Shown in pieces: positions 42,229 to 51,673 of a stretch of 64,000 nucleotides of DNA. Location of the stretch: contig QQUA01000013.1 of NCBI GenBank assembly GCA_008501825.1, positions 186,001-250,000 of the forward strand, read 5' to 3'. The stretch is from Planctomycetota bacterium (lineage in GTDB: Bacteria; Planctomycetota; UBA1135). The stretch's first letter is position 1. The number at the start of each line of letters is the position of its first letter. A model generated the notes under the pieces. It saw only the letters and a list, made by a program, of their open reading frames with translations. It did not search any database and was not told where the DNA came from. The translations under genes and the position numbers were made by a program.

Positions 42229-45200
42229 GAAGGGCTTTCTGATTCTGTTAGCGGTTCATAACCAAGATTATGAGCCAGCCAGCTTTCCGCTTCCGCCAGA
42301 CTTATGCCTTTGCGGTCCGCGTAGTCCTGCATTTGATCTTTGCCAATGCGGCCGACGGAAAAATAACGGGCTTCCGGGTGGCTGAAGTAAAGCCCGCTGA
42401 TGGAAGCGGCTGGCTGCATCGCCGCCGATTCAGTCAGCGCCAATCCCAAGCGTTCCGCTTGTAAAAGATCGAACAGCTTGAACTTCTCGCTATGGTCCGG
42501 GCAGGCCGGATAGCCAAACGCCGGGCGAATGCCTCGGAATCGCTCAGCCAATAAGTCCTCCACCTGGAGCACTTCTTCGCCACCAAAGCCCCATAAGAGG
42601 CGAGCCTTCTGATGCAGCCATTCGGCGCAAGCTTCCGCCAAGCGGTCGGCCAAGGCTTTGACCAATATGGCGGAAAAATCATCGTGCTGCTGTTCAAAAC
42701 TTTCGGCCAGCTCGGAAGCGCCAAAACCGGCAGTCAGAGCAAAAGCCCCAAGGAAATCTTCCACCCCGGAATCGGCCGGAGCCACCCAATCCGCCAGACA
42801 AGCATGGGGGGCGCGGCCTCCTCGGTTGCGTTGTTGGCGAAGCATGGCGAAGCGCAGCTTTTCCCGGTTTCGGTCTCCCGGTTCGAAAAGCACCAGATCT
42901 TCTCGTTCCCCGGCCGCCGGCCAGAATCCGAAAGCGGCTTTGGCCTGCAAGCTCTGGTCGGAAAGAATTCGATCCAGCATCCGCCGCCCCTGGTCATAGA
43001 GTTCCCGTGCGGCGACGCCGACTTTGGGATCGTCCAGAATTTTGGGAAAGACTCCCTTCAGCTCCCAGGCATGGAAGAAAAAGGTCCAGTCGATGTAAGG
43101 GACCAATTCGCCCAGCGGAACTTCCAGATGCCGATATCCGAGGAATTCAGGAGTGCGAACATCCGCCCGGTGCCAGTCACCCTGAGGACGGTGCCGGCGA
43201 GCTTCTTGCAAGGAAATCAAAGGAGTTTGATTTTTTTCCTCGTGCAAGAAACGCAAACGACTTTGTTGGCGCCGGTTTTCCAAATCCAACTGCTTTTTGG
43301 AATCGTCATCCAGCAATTGGGAGACCACGCCGACGGCCCGGGAAGCATCCAGGACGTGCACCACCGGTTGGGCGTACTGCGGCGCGATTTTTACTGCCGT
43401 GTGCTGCCGGCTGGTGGTGGCGCCACCGATCAACAGGGGAAAGGAAAGTTCACGCCGCTGCATTTCGTCCGCCACCCGAACCATCTCTTCCAAAGACGGA
43501 GTGATCAAACCGCTCAAGCCGATCAGATCCACTTGTTCCCGCGCCGCGGTCTCCAAAATCTGATCGCAAGGCACCATGACTCCCAAATCCACCACTTCGA
43601 AGCGATTGCAAGCCAACACCACCGAAACAATGTTCTTGCCGATGTCGTGAACGTCTCCCTTGACCGTAGCTAGAAGCACCTTTCCGCGGCGACTTTGACC
43701 GGTGCTTCGATCTTCTTCCAAATACGGAGTCAACCACGCCACCGCCTTCTTCATGACTCGGGCGCTACGAACCACCTGCGGAAGGAACATCTGGCCGGAA
43801 CCGAACAATTCGCCGACGTGCTTCATGCCATCCATCAGCGGGCCTTCGATGACCGCCAAGGGTTCCTGCAAAGACTCCAAGGCCTCGGCGGCGTCTTCCT
43901 CCACGTGGTCCACCAAACCGTGAACCATGGCGTGAATCAGGCGCTCAGCCACCGGCAATTCGCGCCAGCCCAACTCTTGGTCCTGTTGCTTTTGCGGCTT
44001 GTGCTGGTTGGCGATCGCCAACAAGGCATCGGTCGCTTCAGGGTGGCGGTCGAAGATCAGATCTTCCACCTTGTTCTTCAGATCCGGATCCAAATCTTCG
44101 TAAACCGCCAATTGACCGGCGTTGACGATGCCTAAATCGAGCCCGGCTTGGATGGCGTGATAAAGAAAACAAGCGTGCATGGCCTCGCGAACCGCATCAT
44201 TGCCGCGAAAAGAAAAACTCAAATTGCTGATGCCGCCGCTAGTCAGACTTCCGGGGCAGAGTTTTTTGATCTGCCGGACGGCTTCGATGAAGTTCACGGC
44301 AAAGGCATCGTGTTCGGCCAGCCCGGTGCCGATGGCCAGCACGTTGGCGTCAAAAATGATGTCTTGAGGAGTCATGCCGACCTGTTCGGTCAACAAGCGG
44401 TAGGCGCGATGGCAAATGGAAACCTTTCGCTCCAGGCTCTCCGCTTGGCCTTCCTCGTCAAAAGCCATGACGACCACAGCGGCGCCGTATTGGCGCAAGC
44501 GCCGGGCTCGCTGCAGAAAAACTTCCTCGCCGTCTTTCAAGCTCAGGGAATTCACGATGGATTTACCCTGCAAGCAACCAAGACCGGCTTCCAAAACTTG
44601 CCAATCGCTGCTGTCGATCATGATCGGCAAGCGAGCTATCTCTGGATCGGAACCCAAAAACCGCAGGAAACGAACCATGCTGGCGGGACCGTCCAAAAGA
44701 GCTTCGTCCATGTTGACGTCCAATAGATTGGCGCCGCCTCGCACTTGTTGTCGTGCCACGTCCAAAGCTTGTTCGAAGGCGCCTTCTCGAATCAGGCGAG
44801 CGAATCGCCTCGATCCGGCGACGTTGGTCCGTTCTCCGACCAGGGTGAAATTGGAATCCGGCCGAATTTCCAACAGATCCAAACCGCTGAACCGGGCCCA
44901 ACTCGATTTTGATTCGGGCTTGGGCTTCGGCCGTGGCGCGAAATCGGAGACCGCCGCCTTGACCGCGGTAACGTGCTCGGGAGTGGTCCCGCAACAACCT
45001 CCGACCAGGTTGACCAAGCCGCTGGCCGCCCATTCGGCAAGGAAATCGGCAGTGTCCTGAGGCTTTTCGTCATATTCGCCAAAGGCATTCGGCAAGCCTG
45101 CATTGGGATAAGCGTGAACCCAAGTGGGGGCCACGCGAGCCAAGTCGGCAAGATGAGAACGCATTTGGGTCGCCCCCAAGGCGCAATTCAGGCCCAAGCT

Positions 45201-45983
45201 GAACGGTTGCGCGTGCTCCACTGCGGCAACGAAGGCTTCCAAGCTCTGTCCGGACAACAAGCGGCCGCTTTGATCGGAAATGGTGGCGCTGATCATGATC
45301 GGCAGCCTCCGCCCCTTTTCTTGAAAAACCTGCTCCATGGCAAATAGAGCCGCTTTGGCACAAAGCGTGTCAAAAATGGTTTCCAACAACAACAGATCCA
45401 CGCCGCCGTCGATCAAGCCGCGGCTTTGTTCGGCGTAGGCCTCGGCCATGGCGGCGAAATCCAAATCGCGAAAGGCCGGATCCTCTACCTTCGGAGACAA
45501 AGATAAAGTTTTGTTGGTAGGCCCCAGGGAGCCGGCAACGAAACGAGCCTGCTCCGGGCTCTTTCTTTCCACTTCCCGGCAGGCCTGCCGGGCCAAGCGT
45601 GCGCCTTGCAGGTTGATTTCGTAAATCCAATCCTGGCACTCGTAATCGCCTTGAGAGACGGCGGTGGCGTTGAAGGTATTGGTTTCGATGATGTCGGCTC
45701 CGGCCTCCAAATAGGCTTGGTAACACCGTTGCACCAGATCCGGCTGAGTCAAGTTAAGGACGTCGTGATTGCCCTGAAGCGGTAGCGGATGGTCCGCCAG
45801 TCGGCTGCCGCGATAGGCCGCCTCGTCCAAAGCGTGTCCCTGCAGCAAGGTCCCCATGGCACCGTCCATGACCAGAATCCGGCTTTGCAGCAAGGCTTCG
45901 AGAGCTTCACGGACTTCGCTCTCCGAACGAACTCCGGGAACATCCTGAAGGTCTTGTTGAGGTTGAGAAGTGGAAGGAGTCAT
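42225..45983 (-). CDS. metH: Cobalamin-dependent methionine synthase
   Basis: It transfers a methyl group from methyltetrahydrofolate through cobalamin to homocysteine. The 1252 residues match the family (E. coli 1227). The homocysteine domain carries zinc cysteines in GLNCALGA near 262 and GGCCGTTP near 328. The pterin domain starts near 375 ('FTLVGERTNVAGSRRFARLI'). The B12 cap and binding domain has the DVHDIGKNIV motif near 778 that supplies the lower-ligand histidine. A C-terminal SAM-activation domain contains 'FGYPACPDHSEKF' near 1165. All four modules are present. The start lies six bases after the ArsR-methyltransferase gene's stop, so they form one operon, probably controlled by the palindrome at 46954. 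Confidence 0.96.
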   Translation of the reverse strand: MTPSTSQPQQDLQDVPGVRSESEVREALEALLQSRILVMDGAMGTLLQGHALDEAAYRGSRLADHPLPLQGNHDVLNLTQPDLVQRCYQAYLEAGADIIETNTFNATAVSQGDYECQDWIYEINLQGARLARQACREVERKSPEQARFVAGSLGPTNKTLSLSPKVEDPAFRDLDFAAMAEAYAEQSRGLIDGGVDLLLLETIFDTLCAKAALFAMEQVFQEKGRRLPIMISATISDQSGRLLSGQSLEAFVAAVEHAQPFSLGLNCALGATQMRSHLADLARVAPTWVHAYPNAGLPNAFGEYDEKPQDTADFLAEWAASGLVNLVGGCCGTTPEHVTAVKAAVSDFAPRPKPKPESKSSWARFSGLDLLEIRPDSNFTLVGERTNVAGSRRFARLIREGAFEQALDVARQQVRGGANLLDVNMDEALLDGPASMVRFLRFLGSDPEIARLPIMIDSSDWQVLEAGLGCLQGKSIVNSLSLKDGEEVFLQRARRLRQYGAAVVVMAFDEEGQAESLERKVSICHRAYRLLTEQVGMTPQDIIFDANVLAIGTGLAEHDAFAVNFIEAVRQIKKLCPGSLTSGGISNLSFSFRGNDAVREAMHACFLYHAIQAGLDLGIVNAGQLAVYEDLDPDLKNKVEDLIFDRHPEATDALLAIANQHKPQKQQDQELGWRELPVAERLIHAMVHGLVDHVEEDAAEALESLQEPLAVIEGPLMDGMKHVGELFGSGQMFLPQVVRSARVMKKAVAWLTPYLEEDRSTGQSRRGKVLLATVKGDVHDIGKNIVSVVLACNRFEVVDLGVMVPCDQILETAAREQVDLIGLSGLITPSLEEMVRVADEMQRRELSFPLLIGGATTSRQHTAVKIAPQYAQPVVHVLDASRAVGVVSQLLDDDSKKQLDLENRRQQSRLRFLHEEKNQTPLISLQEARRHRPQGDWHRADVRTPEFLGYRHLEVPLGELVPYIDWTFFFHAWELKGVFPKILDDPKVGVAARELYDQGRRMLDRILSDQSLQAKAAFGFWPAAGEREDLVLFEPGDRNREKLRFAMLRQQRNRGGRAPHACLADWVAPADSGVEDFLGAFALTAGFGASELAESFEQQHDDFSAILVKALADRLAEACAEWLHQKARLLWGFGGEEVLQVEDLLAERFRGIRPAFGYPACPDHSEKFKLFDLLQAERLGLALTESAAMQPAASISGLYFSHPEARYFSVGRIGKDQMQDYADRKGISLAEAESWLAHNLGYEPLTESESPS

Positions 45984-45989
45984 CGACGG

Positions 45990-46943
45990 TTAGGCAACTT
46001 GGTTGAGGGCGTCGTGATCTTGATTTCGGCTGGCGTGAAAATGCAGGACTTCAAAATGGGGGGGCCGGCGCTCTACCGAGGTACATGCGCAAAAATCCAC
46101 CAGGAAGCCGGCTGTTTCCAATAAGGATCGTAATTCGTCCGGTTCGAACCCGAACCGAAGGTGTTGATAGCGGCGTGCGATTTCGCGGTGGCGGTGGCGA
46201 TGCAAAGTTCCGCCGACCAACCGGCCGCCGGGCTTCAAGACCCGGGCGATTTCCTGCAGGACGGAAAGTGGATCCCGGGTGCAGCAGAGGGCGTGAAACA
46301 AAAGGGCTTGATCGAAGCAAGCAGAAGCGAAAGGCAACTGGTGCATGTCGCCGATCTGAAAGCGGATCTTGCCTGAAGAAGGTCGCTGGCTGCCTTGCTG
46401 AATCACTTCGGAATCCAAATCCAAACATGTGATGCTGCGGGCTCGAGGCGCCAGCAACTCGGCGAGGGCACCGTCGCCGGAAGCCACGTCCAAAACGTCG
46501 CCGACCTGCACCAAGCCGATCAGGCCCCGGACCGCAGCTTCCCATGTGCGTCCCGGCAAATAATGCCGATCCAGCCGAGCGGCTAAAGGATCTTGCCAAG
46601 CCCCTCCTCGAGCCCGCAGGACTTCCTGAAGCCGCTGGCGATCCTGGGCTAAAAGGGGATCTCGAACCCGGTCTCGGATCAGCTTCCAAAGGCTTTCGGT
46701 TTCCGGGCTCAGGCCTTGCCGGACCCGCTGGTAGTGGTTGGCGTTCCCGACCCGCCGGTCGCGGACCAATCCGATTTCCCGCATTCGGGCCAAATGGGAC
46801 GAAACCCGACTTTGGCTCATCCGGGTCACCCGGGTCAATTCCGCCACCGTCAAGGCTTCCCGCTCCAACAGACTCAGCAGCCGAACCCGGCTCGGGTCGG
46901 CCAAGGTCTTGAGGACCGCAGCGGTGCTTTGGAGGTCAGCCAC
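45990..46943 (-). CDS. ArsR-family regulator fused to a SAM-dependent methyltransferase
   Basis: A 317-residue two-domain protein. The N-terminal winged helix (about 5-90) has 'LKTLADPSRVRLLSLLEREALTVAELTRVTRMSQSRVSSHLARMREIGLV', the ArsR signature. The C-terminal class I methyltransferase domain (about 135-300) has 'VLDVASGDGALAELLAPRARSITCLDLD'. Fusions of this type often lie beside metH and are thought to sense SAM or SAH (compare SahR), which fits its place directly before metH. The start is GTG at 46943. The palindrome 11 bases upstream is a likely site of self-control. Confidence 0.88.
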   Translation of the reverse strand: MADLQSTAAVLKTLADPSRVRLLSLLEREALTVAELTRVTRMSQSRVSSHLARMREIGLVRDRRVGNANHYQRVRQGLSPETESLWKLIRDRVRDPLLAQDRQRLQEVLRARGGAWQDPLAARLDRHYLPGRTWEAAVRGLIGLVQVGDVLDVASGDGALAELLAPRARSITCLDLDSEVIQQGSQRPSSGKIRFQIGDMHQLPFASACFDQALLFHALCCTRDPLSVLQEIARVLKPGGRLVGGTLHRHRHREIARRYQHLRFGFEPDELRSLLETAGFLVDFCACTSVERRPPHFEVLHFHASRNQDHDALNQVA

Positions 46944-46953
46944 GGATGGATTC

Positions 46954-46979
46954 TATCCGCTAATCCGGATAAGAGGATA
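46954..46979. promoter_or_regulatory. 26-bp palindrome, likely operator for the ArsR-methyltransferase / metH operon
   Basis: TATCC-n-CT-n-ATCC pairs with GGAT-n-AG-n-GGATA around a central ATCC|GGAT; 22 of 26 positions are symmetric. It lies 11 bases upstream of the regulator's GTG start. ArsR proteins bind long imperfect palindromes as dimers, so this is the natural autoregulatory site. Binding is inferred from symmetry and position. Confidence 0.65.
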
Positions 46980-47086
46980 AATTTCTTGAGTCAGCCCGGT
47001 CATGGGCTGCAGTTTCCTCGCCGGCTTTGGCTTTCGGCAACTCGGGGGAGCTTTACAATTCCGCCAACTCGTTGGAGTACCCATTC

Positions 47087-47641
47087 ATGGCAAGTCGCGC
47101 AGACGTGGAAAAACTTTGGCCCGAGCTGGCCTGGATTGAAAATCCGGAATTACGGGATCAAGTCACCCGAACTTGGGAGCTGGCCTTTGCCCGCAGCCCC
47201 TTGACCCCGGAGGACCTCCTGCAGATTCCCTTTACCTTGCACGTCCCCAACTGCACGGTGAGCTTTATGGACCACAAGCGCCTGGTGGTTCACGTCGCTC
47301 TCGAGTCGGCCAAAAAGATCGGCGATTTCATGGCCGATGCCATGCCGGTGGACATGGACGTCTTGGTCGCCGGAGCGATTTTGGCCGATGTCGGCAAGCT
47401 CCTGGAATATGAAAAGCAAGACGGCGAATCCAAACAATCCGCCCGGGGGCAATACCTGCGTCACCCCTTTACCGGAGTGGCTTTGGCCATGGAATGCGGG
47501 GTTCCCGATGCAGTTTGCCACATCATTGCCACCCACGCCGGGGAAGGCAATTTGGTGAAGCGGTCGGCGGAAGCCTACATCGTCCACCATGCCGATTTCA
47601 TGACTTATGAACCGCTGGTCAAAGGATTGAAGATCCAGTAA
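47087..47641 (+). CDS. HD-domain-like protein with altered metal site
   Basis: A 184-residue protein starting at ATG 47087 (MASRADVEKLWPEL; the frame is open to 47027). It has the HD phosphohydrolase layout: 'LVVHVALESAKKIGDFM' with the first histidine near 69, 'VAGAILADVGKLLEYE' near 97-110, and 'LRHPFTG', 'IIATHAGEG' and 'AYIVHHADFMTYEP' near the end. In the second motif the usual HD is Ala100-Asp101, so one metal-binding histidine is missing although the later histidines are kept. The substrate is unknown (nucleotide-type phosphates in relatives). It is divergent from the metH operon and is followed by a strong terminator. Confidence 0.75.
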   Translation: MASRADVEKLWPELAWIENPELRDQVTRTWELAFARSPLTPEDLLQIPFTLHVPNCTVSFMDHKRLVVHVALESAKKIGDFMADAMPVDMDVLVAGAILADVGKLLEYEKQDGESKQSARGQYLRHPFTGVALAMECGVPDAVCHIIATHAGEGNLVKRSAEAYIVHHADFMTYEPLVKGLKIQ

Positions 47642-47673
47642 GTCATTCCCAAGCATTCGAAACGAAATAGAGC

Positions 47674-47709
47674 GGGCCCGCTTTCGAGGAAGCGGGCCCC
47701 GGCTTTTTC
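47674..47709 (+). terminator. Intrinsic terminator after the HD-domain gene
   Basis: A perfect 10-bp stem GGGCCCGCTT / AAGCGGGCCC with a 6-base loop is followed by CGGCTTTTTCT. It lies 33 bases after the stop codon and may also serve the convergent metzincin gene. Confidence 0.9.
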
Positions 47710-47730
47710 TCAGCCAGATCGCGGACGACT

Positions 47731-49206
47731 TTATTGAATGAAAGCGATGGTGCCGTCGGAGAGACCGGTGCTGGACAAGTCCACCGCTTGCAACCACAAA
47801 GTGACCCACTTCATGGAAAGGGGGATGGTTTGGCCGAGTTCGGCATAACCCACCGAATCGGCGGTCATCGGCAAGGAAAGGATGGGCGGGCTTAACTCCA
47901 CCGCCCCGTAAATGGTGTTGGTCGGCCCCGGTCCGGTAGTGGAATAGCCGAGCAGAATGGCCGCATTCGGCTGGGCATTGCGAATACAAAGATCCGCCGC
48001 TTGACCGGCAATCAAAGCCCCTACGTCGAGAATGGGAGCGACCGAAGCCCGCCATTGGGATGTGGTCGACGCCGTATTGTTCAAGGTTTTCCAGTTTTCT
48101 GCCGAATCCGGATCCGGATCGGCAATGCCCATGGCAAAACCTTGGTGAGTGATGTTGGGATTGGAATAGAGATTGACTTGATTGCCCGGCGAATAAGCCA
48201 TCACCGTGCGGTATTCATTCCCCGGAGTGCGGTAGCCGTAGGAGTAGGCGTAGGCACCCTGGGAAGCGTTTTGGCGATCGTGATGACAACCGAAGTTATG
48301 CCCGAGTTCGTGACCATAGGCGAAGATGCCGGCGGAACACCAATAGGTGACCACGTTGAAAGCCCAACTCTCGAAACTATGACCTACGTTGGTCATCAGA
48401 TAAGCGACCCCACAGTAGGCACTGTTGGCCACCAGCAAGGTCACCACGTCGGCACCATATTGATCCCGAAGCGTGTGAGCTTCATCCATGTAACCGTCGC
48501 CGTTGTTTCGCAGCCTGGAAAGATTGGTTCCGTAGTCGTTGTGTTCGGTGTAGCCCACCATTTCCGCCACGTGAACCAACTCGATGCGCTGGTTGACCTG
48601 ACTGGCTTCATAACCTTGATTGGTCTCGGCCACCGACAAGATGGCGGTGGCTTCCATGCCGGAAGCCCCGCCGCCGGCGGCGGCGGCTTGCGGGGTATAG
48701 CAAACCAAGGAATCCACGACTGCGTGGGAGGAAGAGGATCGACTGGAGGATGAGGAACCCGAGCGGCTCTGCGGCAAGGTCACGGCATGATGTTGATCCT
48801 GCCCGCACTGAGGCAAACGGTCAAAATCGACTTCCTGCAAGCGACACTTTCCCGGCCCCAGGGGTTGCAACTGATAAGTCCGTTCCTGCCAGCGAATGGT
48901 GCCGGCCACGGTGTCTTGAACGATGGCCAACAGGACTTGACCGTGGGGATCTTGAGCGATTTCGCCTTTCCAAATCCAGCCGCCGCCCCAAGCCGGTTGC
49001 AAGTCCACCTGCAAAATTTCCGGATTCCCCGAAAGCGGAAGTTGGAATCGGCTTTGGTTGAACAACTCTTGGGTGGAAAGCTCCACCGTCTGCTGCCAAA
49101 GCAAACCGGGCGACGCCGCTTCCACCGGACCGAGCGGTTGCCAAAGCTGGGGTCCAGGCGGTGCCATGAAAAGTCCGAAACTCAAAGCCAGGGAGGGAAG
49201 AATCAT
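47731..49206 (-). CDS. Secreted metzincin metallopeptidase (reprolysin-like)
   Basis: A 491-residue exported zinc endopeptidase. The frame is open to 49389, but ATG at 49206 begins a signal peptide (MILPSLALSFGLFMAPPGPQ). Zinc motif GHELGHNFGCHHDR near 295-308 fits HExxHxxGxxHD, and the Met-turn is in TVMAYSPG near 330. The C-terminal beta-domain is 'LLGYSTTGPGPTNTIYGAVELSPPILSLPMTADSVGYAELGQTIPLS', nearly repeated in the next gene. A poly-serine linker and prodomain-like N-terminus are present. It is probably a duplicate of the gene at 49311 and shares its direction. Substrates are unknown. Confidence 0.9.
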   Translation of the reverse strand: MILPSLALSFGLFMAPPGPQLWQPLGPVEAASPGLLWQQTVELSTQELFNQSRFQLPLSGNPEILQVDLQPAWGGGWIWKGEIAQDPHGQVLLAIVQDTVAGTIRWQERTYQLQPLGPGKCRLQEVDFDRLPQCGQDQHHAVTLPQSRSGSSSSSRSSSSHAVVDSLVCYTPQAAAAGGGASGMEATAILSVAETNQGYEASQVNQRIELVHVAEMVGYTEHNDYGTNLSRLRNNGDGYMDEAHTLRDQYGADVVTLLVANSAYCGVAYLMTNVGHSFESWAFNVVTYWCSAGIFAYGHELGHNFGCHHDRQNASQGAYAYSYGYRTPGNEYRTVMAYSPGNQVNLYSNPNITHQGFAMGIADPDPDSAENWKTLNNTASTTSQWRASVAPILDVGALIAGQAADLCIRNAQPNAAILLGYSTTGPGPTNTIYGAVELSPPILSLPMTADSVGYAELGQTIPLSMKWVTLWLQAVDLSSTGLSDGTIAFIQ

Positions 49207-49265
49207 TTGCAGGCTCGCGTTCAGGTTCGGGTAGAGAGAATTTTGGGCAAGGAAGGAACGGGAAT

Positions 49266-49295
49266 GGGACGGGACTCTGGCTGGAGTCCCGTCCC
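49266..49295 (-). terminator. Terminator-like hairpin between the two metzincin genes
   Basis: A perfect 12-bp stem GGGACGGGACTC / GAGTCCCGTCCC with a 6-base loop lies 15 bases after the stop of the upstream paralogue (49311). The following minus-strand bases are not a clear T-run. Confidence 0.7.
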
Positions 49296-49310
49296 AAGGG
49301 AGGTGAAGGC

Positions 49311-50843
49311 TTACTGAATGAAAGCCAAGGTGGAATTGGACAAGCCACCGCTGACCAAGTCGACCGCGTGTAAATACACGGTGACCCAACGCATGCTCGA
49401 GGGAATGGTCTGGGAGAGCTCAGCGTAGCCGACGTTATCGGCGGTCATGTTCAAAGAAAAGATCGGCGGGCTCAAGTCGACGTCGCCGTAGATGGTATTG
49501 GTCGGGCCAGGACCGGTAGTGGAGTAACCCAGTAAAACCGCGGCGTTAGCTCGGGCGTTTCGCACGCAAATTTCCGCCTGGGATCCGGCCACCAAGGTTC
49601 CCACTTCCAGCATCGGAGCAATGGAGTCATACCATTGCGAAATGGTGGGGGAAGCATTGTTCAAGCCCAACCAATTCTCCGCCGAGTTGGGATCCGGGTA
49701 AGCAATGCCCAAGGGGTATCCGCCGTAGGTGATGTTGGGATTGCTGAACCGCTTGATCCGAGTTCCCGGGTAATACGCCATGATGGTCCGGTAAGCGTTA
49801 TTGGTGGTCCGGTAGCCGTAGGAGTAGGGATAAGCCGCACTGCCGGCATTGGCGCGGTCGTGGGCGCAGCCGAAGTTGTGGCCTAACTCGTGGCCGAAGG
49901 TGTAGTAACCGGTGGCACAGGTTCTGGCGGTAACGGAAAAGGCTGAACTGCGGAAGCTGTGACTGACGTTGGTCATCAAGTAAGCGATGCCGCAGTATTG
50001 AGTCCCGTTGACGATCAAGGCCACGGCGTCGGCTCCGTACTGATCTCGAAGCGTGTGAGCTTCATCCATGTGGCCGTCATTGGTATTGCGCAACCGGCTC
50101 AACTCGGTGCTGAAACTGCCGGTTTCGGAGTAGCCGACCATTTCCGCCATGTGCACCAACTGCAAGCGCTGAGTGACCTCGCTGGCTTCATAAGCCTGAT
50201 TGGTTTCGGTCACGGCCAAGTTGATCAGCGATTCAATGCCGGAAGTGCCTCCAGCTCCGCTTTTCGCCTGCGGCGTGTAACAAACCAGCACGTCGACGAT
50301 GGCGCCGCCTTGAGTGCTGCGAGCCTGGCCGCCGCCTTGTTGGCTTTTATTTTCCGGGCTCACCACGTGCTGCCCGGGACCGGTAGCACAAGGTTGGAAC
50401 TTATTTTCGTCGATTTCGACGATGGAATCCTGCAAGAAAGAATCCGGCTCCAATCGGTACAAGCGGTCTTGATAGCGGATGCTGCCGGTGGTACTCGATT
50501 GCATCATCGAGAAAACCACCGAACTTTCCGGGTCGCCTTCGATGTTGCCGATCCAGACCTTGCCGCCACCCCAGGCGTCCTCAAGGTCTTCTCGGACGGC
50601 GACCAATTCCAGGTCGTCGAACAGGTTCAACTGCAAGCGGGTGACCCGGCCATCGAGCAGCAAATCCTGCCGGACCTGAACTTGCCGGGCCCGGAGCCAA
50701 AGGTCGCCGGGCTGGGTTTCGGAGCCGGGCGAAGCAAACAAAACCGGCAGGTCTTGGGCAGCGCCGGGTTGCTGGGCTTGGACCGCGGAGGGCGCAAGCC
50801 AAGGGGTCATCAAAGCCAAAACGGCTGTGAGGGAGAACTTCAT
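49311..50843 (-). CDS. Secreted metzincin metallopeptidase (reprolysin-like), paralogue
   Basis: A 510-residue exported zinc endopeptidase. ATG at 50843 starts a signal peptide (MKFSLTAVLALMTPWLAPSAVQAQ); the frame is open to 50897. GHELGHNFGCAHDR near 320-333 and the Met-turn TIMAYYPG near 360 mark the metzincin fold. The C-terminal beta-domain reads 'LLGYSTTGPGPTNTIYGDVDLSPPIFSLNMTADNVGYAELSQTIPSS' and is nearly the same as in the neighbouring paralogue. The N-terminal parts differ more, which is usual after duplication when only the pro-region diverges. Its hairpin terminator separates it from the second copy, so each may have its own promoter. Confidence 0.9.
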   Translation of the reverse strand: MKFSLTAVLALMTPWLAPSAVQAQQPGAAQDLPVLFASPGSETQPGDLWLRARQVQVRQDLLLDGRVTRLQLNLFDDLELVAVREDLEDAWGGGKVWIGNIEGDPESSVVFSMMQSSTTGSIRYQDRLYRLEPDSFLQDSIVEIDENKFQPCATGPGQHVVSPENKSQQGGGQARSTQGGAIVDVLVCYTPQAKSGAGGTSGIESLINLAVTETNQAYEASEVTQRLQLVHMAEMVGYSETGSFSTELSRLRNTNDGHMDEAHTLRDQYGADAVALIVNGTQYCGIAYLMTNVSHSFRSSAFSVTARTCATGYYTFGHELGHNFGCAHDRANAGSAAYPYSYGYRTTNNAYRTIMAYYPGTRIKRFSNPNITYGGYPLGIAYPDPNSAENWLGLNNASPTISQWYDSIAPMLEVGTLVAGSQAEICVRNARANAAVLLGYSTTGPGPTNTIYGDVDLSPPIFSLNMTADNVGYAELSQTIPSSMRWVTVYLHAVDLVSGGLSNSTLAFIQ

Positions 50844-51028
50844 GTGGGTTTTCGGAAGGATCCTGGGGGGTTGGAGGGTTCGGTTCGAGGAGGTCAAACC
50901 GCTTCAGCTAGGAAGGATAGGAACCTCGGATTGTTCCCACTTCTTGGCTGGTTCCGGCCGCTCTTCCCAGGTATCGGAAGCTTAGCTCCCGAACCGGCCT
51001 CAGGTCCTGGCAAGATAGGTCGGAGACC

Positions 51029-51598
51029 ATGAACTACTTGGCCCATCTCCTGCTGGCGGGGGAAGATCCTGCCCGCCAAGTCGGCAGCCTGCTGGGCGAT
51101 TTTCTCGGCGACACCGACCTGGAATCTCTGCCCGAGGCGGTTCGCGCCGGAGTGGAGCAGCATTTTCAAGTCGATGCTTACTGCAATCATCACCCGGCTT
51201 TCCGCCGGGCTCGGAAGCGGCTTTATCCCCACATTGGCCACTACGCCGGGCCGGTGGCCGACATTTTTTTCGACCACTGCCTCGCCCAAGATTGGACACG
51301 ATGGCGAAACTTGCCGCTTTCTATTTTTTCCCAAATGGTTTACGACCATTTGGACGGCTTCGCTCCATGGCTCGGTCCAAAACTTCAGGCCGCCGCTCCG
51401 CGAATGCGAGAGGTGGATTTGCTGGCTTCGTACCGTCACCTTGCCGGCATGCAGCGAGCTCTTCGGCATTTGCGCCAACGAGCCAGAAATAGGGTGGAAT
51501 TGGCCCCGTGCTTGAGCCAATTGGAGACCGGCAAGGAAGTGTGGAGGAGGGACTTCCACCACCTCATGACCGATCTTCAAAAAGAACTCGGCGCATGA
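51029..51598 (+). CDS. acpH: Acyl-carrier-protein phosphodiesterase (AcpH, DUF479)
   Basis: It removes the phosphopantetheine arm from acyl carrier protein. The 189 residues match AcpH (E. coli 193). 'MNYLAHLLLA...VGSLLGDFLGDT' opens the protein, 'HFQVDAYCNHHPAFRRARKRL' follows near 50, and 'GHYAGPVADIFFDHCLAQDW' near 72 contains the conserved histidine and aspartates that bind manganese in an HD-like fold. It stands before thyA on the same strand, 75 bases away; no special link is known. Confidence 0.87.
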   Translation: MNYLAHLLLAGEDPARQVGSLLGDFLGDTDLESLPEAVRAGVEQHFQVDAYCNHHPAFRRARKRLYPHIGHYAGPVADIFFDHCLAQDWTRWRNLPLSIFSQMVYDHLDGFAPWLGPKLQAAAPRMREVDLLASYRHLAGMQRALRHLRQRARNRVELAPCLSQLETGKEVWRRDFHHLMTDLQKELGA

Positions 51599-51673
51599 GG
51601 GCGGCGACTCGCAAACGCCGGCAGGGACCGGCTATCATCCTGCCCAGCCGGAGCCCGAGGGCCGGCGTCCGAA

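Noticed and set aside
46944..47086. SAM or cobalamin riboswitch before the metH operon
   Set aside because: The leader is too short and shows no known riboswitch core; the palindrome is a better explanation.
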